DNA of 26,708 nucleotides from JADFQT01 sp047516825 (GTDB lineage Bacteria > Chloroflexota > Dehalococcoidia > Lucifugimonadales > UBA3495). Below the pieces are notes generated by a model that had not been told where the DNA came from, made no database searches, and saw only the letters and a program-made list of their open reading frames with translations. The first letter of the stretch is position 1. Each line of letters starts with the position of its first letter. The stretch covers positions 1 through 26,708 of the forward strand of contig JAKZUA010000152.1 of NCBI GenBank assembly GCA_047516825.1, in the 5' to 3' direction. Below, piece by piece: positions 23,447 to 26,708 of this stretch. The translations under genes and the position numbers were made by a program.

Positions 23447-23551
23447 GCAGGGCGGAAGACCTGCCCCGCCTGCTAGTCGTCCCTTGGCGTCGGCACCACA
23501 ATGTGAGAGAATCCCCGCAAATCCCCAGAGCAAAGACGGGAGGGAGCAGCA

Positions 23552-24439
23552 ATGCCCTACGCGAACATTAATGGCACCAGCCTGTATTACGAAGAATACG
23601 GCCAGGGACCGGCGGTGATCCTCACCCCCGGTGGCCGGGTTGACTGCAACGGACTCCGCCCCATGGCAGCCCTGCTATCCCCCCACTGCCGGGTAATTAT
23701 CCACGATCGCCGGAACTGCGGCCGCTCCGACGTGGTCATCGGCGGGGACCTTTCCGAGCAGCACCATTGGGCCGAGGAGATGGCCGGCCTGCTCCAACAG
23801 ATCGGCGCCGCACCCGCTTACGCGGCCGGAGGTTCCGCCGGTTCCAGAACATCCATGACCCTGGCAATACGTCACCCGGAAGTGGTCAAGGGGCTGTTCA
23901 TCTGGGAAGTCAGCGGAGGGCCCCGAAGTGCGGAGTTGATGGCGCCGGGATACTACGGGCAGTATATCGAGGCCGCGGAAAACGGCGGGATGGCAGCCGT
24001 GGCGGAGACGGAGTTTTTCGCCCAGCGCATCAAAGACAATCCGGCCAACCAGTCCCGCCTGCTATCCATGGATGTAAACGAATTCTTGTCGGTGATGCGA
24101 CGCTGGCAAGCATCTTTCTCCAGGGCCAATCCGGTGGGCGACCTTACTGAAGAGGAGATCAAGACCATCAAGTGCCCGCTGTTCATGTTTGCCGGCAACA
24201 CTCCAGATGAGGTCCACCACGTTTCGGCTGCGGAGAACGCTCACCGCCTGGTCCCCCATTCGGAAATTCGCCCCTCGGCCTGGACCCATGAGGAATGGGA
24301 CGTAATCGGACAGCATGACCACACATTTCCGGGCATCGCGGCCACTAACCGCTACCACATGAAGGCGACTGTTTACGCCTCGGAGCTGCTGAAGTTTATC
24401 GCCAAGGTAGAGTCGCTGGAGCTATCAGCCACCGCATAG
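23552..24439 (+). CDS. Alpha/beta hydrolase
   Basis: 295 aa from ATG 23552, preceded by GGGAGGGAG. Fold markers: YANINGTSLYYEEYGQGPAVILTPGG (oxyanion strand with TPGG in place of HGG), DRRNCGRSD, the nucleophile elbow GGSAGS with Ser95, a probable acid at Asp219 (AGNTPDEVHHV), and a His-rich segment (GQHDHTFPG, His255/His257) that should supply the catalytic histidine. The triad is therefore plausible but less canonical than in the 9438 protein. There is no signal peptide. It lies 105 bp after the cyclase-family gene on the same strand, and a joint catabolic role is possible but unproven. Confidence 0.82.
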   Translation: MPYANINGTSLYYEEYGQGPAVILTPGGRVDCNGLRPMAALLSPHCRVIIHDRRNCGRSDVVIGGDLSEQHHWAEEMAGLLQQIGAAPAYAAGGSAGSRTSMTLAIRHPEVVKGLFIWEVSGGPRSAELMAPGYYGQYIEAAENGGMAAVAETEFFAQRIKDNPANQSRLLSMDVNEFLSVMRRWQASFSRANPVGDLTEEEIKTIKCPLFMFAGNTPDEVHHVSAAENAHRLVPHSEIRPSAWTHEEWDVIGQHDHTFPGIAATNRYHMKATVYASELLKFIAKVESLELSATA

Positions 24440-24547
24440 GGATCTTGATGGGTCACTGGCGGACTCCTGATTGACCCTGACGCCGTGGAAAATGGGCGCG
24501 CGTGATGTACAATCGTACCGAACCTTTTCAGGGACTGTAGGAATAGA

Positions 24548-25510
24548 ATGAGCTCCCAGACAGGAAAAAATGCTCCTGCCCGGGCACTAACATCTTTGGA
24601 ACTATGTGCTGGCGGAGGCGGCTCGGCTCTTGGGCTGGAACAGGCTGGATTCTCACCCGTAGCCCTGTTTGACAATGACCCTCATGCTTGTGCGACCCTG
24701 CGCCATAACCGGCCATTTTGGAACGAGGTTGAGGCCGATATTCAGTGGCTTGACTCACCTTATTGGAGCGGCGTCGACTTACTGTCGGGCGGGCTTCCTT
24801 GCCCACCTTTCTCAATCGCAGGTAAGCAACTTGGCCGGGATGATGATAGAGATTTGTTTCCAGCCATGCTCAGAATCGTGTCTCTGGTACGCCCGCGGGC
24901 AATCCTTATCGAGAACGTACGCGGAATTCTTGCTCCCCGCTTCACTCCGTTCCGTGAGAGAGTAGATGCAGCGTTACGCGCAGAAGGGTTTGACACCCAC
25001 TGGGCGCTTTTTGAAAGTTCTGATTGCGGCGTACCCCAGAAACGTTCTAGGGCGTTTCTTGTCGCGTTGCTACGTGATGCCACAAATCCGCTTTGCTGGC
25101 CTACTCCCGCACACGAGGACCGTCCGACAGTCGCTACAGCAATCGGCGACCTCATGGCTGAGTGCGGTTGGCGCGGTGCACCAACCTGGATGAAACAGGC
25201 AGCTTACCTGGCCCCCACAATCGTCGGCGGCTCACTCAAACATGGAGGTCCAGACCTCGGGCCTACGCGTGCACGGCGAGAATGGGCGCAACTTGGAGTT
25301 GATGGCTTAGGCTTGGCAAATGGCCCTCCTGAACAGGATTTCGCGGGTAAGCCTCGTTTGACTGTACGGATGGTGGCCCGTCTCCAAAGTTTCCCTGATG
25401 ACTGGACTTTCATTGGTTCAAAAACGCAGACTTACCGCCAGGTTGGCAATGCGTTGCCGGTGCGGCTAGCGGCTGCCGTAGCGGGGGCAGTAAGAAAATG
25501 CCTCGAATAG
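24548..25510 (+). CDS. DNA (cytosine-5) methyltransferase
   Basis: 320 aa. It transfers a methyl group from S-adenosylmethionine to C5 of cytosine in a specific DNA site. Motif I is SLELCAGGGGSALGLEQAG (16-34). Motif IV GGLPCPPFS carries the catalytic Cys85. Motif VI is ENV (122-124), motif VIII QKRSRAFLV (164-172), and motif X RQVGNALPVRLAAAVA (297-312). The target-recognition region is about 190-290, which is short, so the specificity is unreadable from sequence. AGGA lies just before ATG 24548. The gene overlaps the following HNH gene by 13 bp. By eye, its third codon positions are less GC-rich than those of the preceding metabolic genes, consistent with recent transfer. Confidence 0.95.
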   Translation: MSSQTGKNAPARALTSLELCAGGGGSALGLEQAGFSPVALFDNDPHACATLRHNRPFWNEVEADIQWLDSPYWSGVDLLSGGLPCPPFSIAGKQLGRDDDRDLFPAMLRIVSLVRPRAILIENVRGILAPRFTPFRERVDAALRAEGFDTHWALFESSDCGVPQKRSRAFLVALLRDATNPLCWPTPAHEDRPTVATAIGDLMAECGWRGAPTWMKQAAYLAPTIVGGSLKHGGPDLGPTRARREWAQLGVDGLGLANGPPEQDFAGKPRLTVRMVARLQSFPDDWTFIGSKTQTYRQVGNALPVRLAAAVAGAVRKCLE

Positions 25511-26064
25511 GGTCCAAAGAGAAGATCAGACAATTCCTTTTGCAGAACATCGGCCGTGTGGTCGAATCCACCGAATTGCAAGCGGCGGCCGACGGAGCTG
25601 TTCAATACGCTCGGCGCCTCAGGGAACTGCGAGACGAGGAAGGCTGGCCAATACTTTCGCACAACGACAGCGCTGACCTCAAACCTGGGCAATACCTATT
25701 ACTCGAACAGCCGCCAGCCGAAACCCGGCCAGTATTTGTGCGCGGGCTCTCGGCCCGTTTAAGAGCCTCAGTTCTCGACCGGAACGGATTTACGTGCCAA
25801 ATGTGTGGGGTTACACCAGGTGAAATGGATCCGTCGACTGGGCGTAACACACGTCTACATGTTGGGCACATAGTAGATAAGAGTCATGGCGGTAAAGATG
25901 AGTTGTCTAATCTCCGTGCTTTGTGTTCAACTTGTAACCAAGGCGCCAAGAACGTCACGGCCGAGAAGCCGAGTACTATTTGGCTGCTCACCCAGATCAG
26001 GCGGGCCGGTCAGGACGAGCAGCGGTCAGTTTATGAAGGGCTCCAGAGTAAGTTCGGTGCATGA
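25498..26064 (+). CDS. HNH restriction endonuclease (probable partner of the C5 methyltransferase)
   Basis: 188 aa. The first 75 residues look like a winged-helix module (EKIRQFLLQNIGRVVESTELQAAA, ARRLRELRDEEGWPI). The C-terminal half is an HNH domain: Cys100-x2-Cys103 (FTCQMCG), LHVGHIVDKSHGGKDELSNL (His121, His124, Asn138) and LCSTCNQG (Cys143, Cys146). The start overlaps the methyltransferase end by 13 bp and the end overlaps the vsr start by 4 bp, so translation is coupled. An HNH nuclease between a C5 methyltransferase and Vsr is most simply the restriction enzyme of a type II system. This role is inferred from context and has not been shown for this protein. Confidence 0.87.
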   Translation: MPRIGSKEKIRQFLLQNIGRVVESTELQAAADGAVQYARRLRELRDEEGWPILSHNDSADLKPGQYLLLEQPPAETRPVFVRGLSARLRASVLDRNGFTCQMCGVTPGEMDPSTGRNTRLHVGHIVDKSHGGKDELSNLRALCSTCNQGAKNVTAEKPSTIWLLTQIRRAGQDEQRSVYEGLQSKFGA

Positions 26065-26480
26065 CCGATAAGCTCTCACGCGAACGCCGCAGCGCCAATA
26101 TGAGCGCCATTCGCAGCCGGGGCATGAAACCTGAACTCCGTGTCCGCCGTACTGTTCACGCGATCGGGTACCGGTTCCGACTTCACCGGCGTGATTTGCC
26201 AGGCAAACCAGACTTGGTATTTACCGGACGACTAAAAGCCATCTTCGTGCATGGTTGTTTTTGGCATCAGCACGCAGGATGCCAGGATGGGCGAATGCCG
26301 CGATCCAACACCAGCTACTGGTGGCCCAAGTTAACGCGAAACATGGAGCGCGACTCGGAGCACCTAGCCCAGCTGTCAACCGATGGCTGGGATGTGCTGG
26401 TGGTTTGGGAATGTGAGACCGTGGACGAATCGCGTTTACGGTCGCGGCTTCAACTCTTCCTCTTACTAAACCAAAGCTAA
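26061..26480 (+). CDS. vsr: Very short patch repair endonuclease (Vsr)
   Basis: 139 aa. Vsr nicks DNA 5' of the T in T:G mismatches that arise when 5-methylcytosine deaminates, so it protects sites methylated by its companion methyltransferase. Conserved features: the N-terminal RRSANMSAIRSRGMKPELRVRR, LPGKPDLVF with catalytic Asp51, IFVHGCFWHQHAGC (His64, Cys66, Trp68, His69, His71, Cys74) and SYWWPKLTRNMERD. VVWECE near 115-119 supplies the last zinc-binding cysteine region. From memory of E. coli Vsr, Thr63 is replaced here by Val. The gene starts with ATG at 26061, sharing ATGA with the HNH stop, and closes the three-gene operon. Confidence 0.95.
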   Translation: MTDKLSRERRSANMSAIRSRGMKPELRVRRTVHAIGYRFRLHRRDLPGKPDLVFTGRLKAIFVHGCFWHQHAGCQDGRMPRSNTSYWWPKLTRNMERDSEHLAQLSTDGWDVLVVWECETVDESRLRSRLQLFLLLNQS

Positions 26481-26558
26481 GGTGAAACCTACATAAAGCG
26501 AACCCGAAGAGGAGTTGCGATATTCTGTAAAAGAAGTCGATTGGCGGTGGTGGAAGGG

Positions 26559-26708
26559 ATGACAGACATAGTGCAACTCATGGAAGAGTGGCAACTCAAT
26601 GTAGGCGACTTACGGGAAAGGATGTATCGGGCGCCAACACCTCGGGAGCGAGAGCGATGGCATGGGCTATGGTTGTTGGCCCAAGGGTGGTCGGCCACTC
26701 AAGTGGCT
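26559..26708 (+). CDS. IS630-like transposase, N-terminal fragment
   Basis: Fifty codons from ATG 26559 run off the right edge. The protein starts MTDIVQLMEEWQ and continues RERERWHGLWLLAQGWSATQVA. The R-E-R-x-R-x-H-x-L-W-L-L-A-x-G-W-S segment is the usual first helix of the helix-turn-helix in IS630-family transposases. The frame is open upstream to 26481 with other possible starts (GTG 26547 and 26550), so the start is uncertain. It begins about 80 bp after vsr, placing an insertion sequence directly beside the restriction-modification operon. Terminal inverted repeats cannot be identified from one end alone. Confidence 0.65.
   Translation, partial: MTDIVQLMEEWQLNVGDLRERMYRAPTPRERERWHGLWLLAQGWSATQVA

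Noticed and set aside
19184..24439. A single catabolic operon from the GGT-like gene to the second hydrolase
   Set aside because: Gaps of about 90-140 bp, interleaved HNH gene and a palindromic repeat make one designed operon unlikely; no shared pathway can be shown.

Overview
The window is a bacterial chromosome segment, fairly GC-rich by eye, with genes on both strands. Nothing in it fixes the taxon. The mix of catabolic families (LDH2-type dehydrogenase, several alpha/beta hydrolases, a cyclase-family hydrolase, a CoxG-like protein, a GGT-like hydrolase, a ThDP enzyme) and the abundance of palindromic intergenic repeats resemble uncultured Chloroflexota/Dehalococcoidia (SAR202-like) genomes. 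That assignment is an inference from gene content, not a marker-based call.

Layout. 1-129: C-terminal tail of a transposase, probably ISAs1/IS4-like. 276-2367: hflK-hflC membrane SPFH pair. 2368-2945: repeat-rich spacer. 2946-5102: sucC-sucD succinyl-CoA synthetase. 5294-5668: small two-helix membrane protein, then a tRNA-Gly(UCC) with encoded CCA and a perfect TATAAT box on the minus strand. 5781-9205: minus-strand block with an unknown 156-aa protein, a ketopantoate-reductase-like enzyme and long-form SerA. 9438-11353: alpha/beta hydrolase convergent with an LDH2-type dehydrogenase that starts at UUG. 11693-13647: a membrane-anchored repeat protein, interrupted by a frameshift, whose N-terminal part recalls archaeal FlaF/FlaG-like proteins. 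13735-15485: M42 aminopeptidase, then an IscA/HesB-like protein with an altered cysteine pattern and a strong terminator. 16240-24439: plus-strand metabolic block (ThDP enzyme, GGT-like protein, CoxG-like protein, cyclase, alpha/beta hydrolase). Interleaved with it are small mobile-type genes: a DUF559 nuclease-fold protein between repeat copies, a YgiT-type zinc finger with an unknown partner, and a small HNH protein. 24548-26480: three overlapping genes forming a compact restriction-modification operon (C5-cytosine methyltransferase, HNH endonuclease, Vsr repair endonuclease). 26559 to the end: start of an IS630-like transposase.

How the genes work together. The clear functional units are hflKC (FtsH-associated membrane quality control), sucCD (TCA cycle) and the methyltransferase-HNH-Vsr operon (DNA modification, cleavage, and repair of T:G mismatches from deaminated 5-methylcytosine). 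The other metabolic genes are mostly separated by 100-300 bp and look individually transcribed. Plausible sigma70-type promoters are visible before sucC, the 9438 hydrolase, the 11693 gene, the ThDP enzyme and the tRNA.

The best candidates for something new are the frameshifted repeat protein, the IscA-like protein that lacks the first cluster cysteine but has a Cys/Gly/His tail, the YgiT-like zinc finger plus acidic unknown, and the compact R-M-Vsr operon beside an insertion sequence. I did not find a clearly unprecedented multi-gene system.
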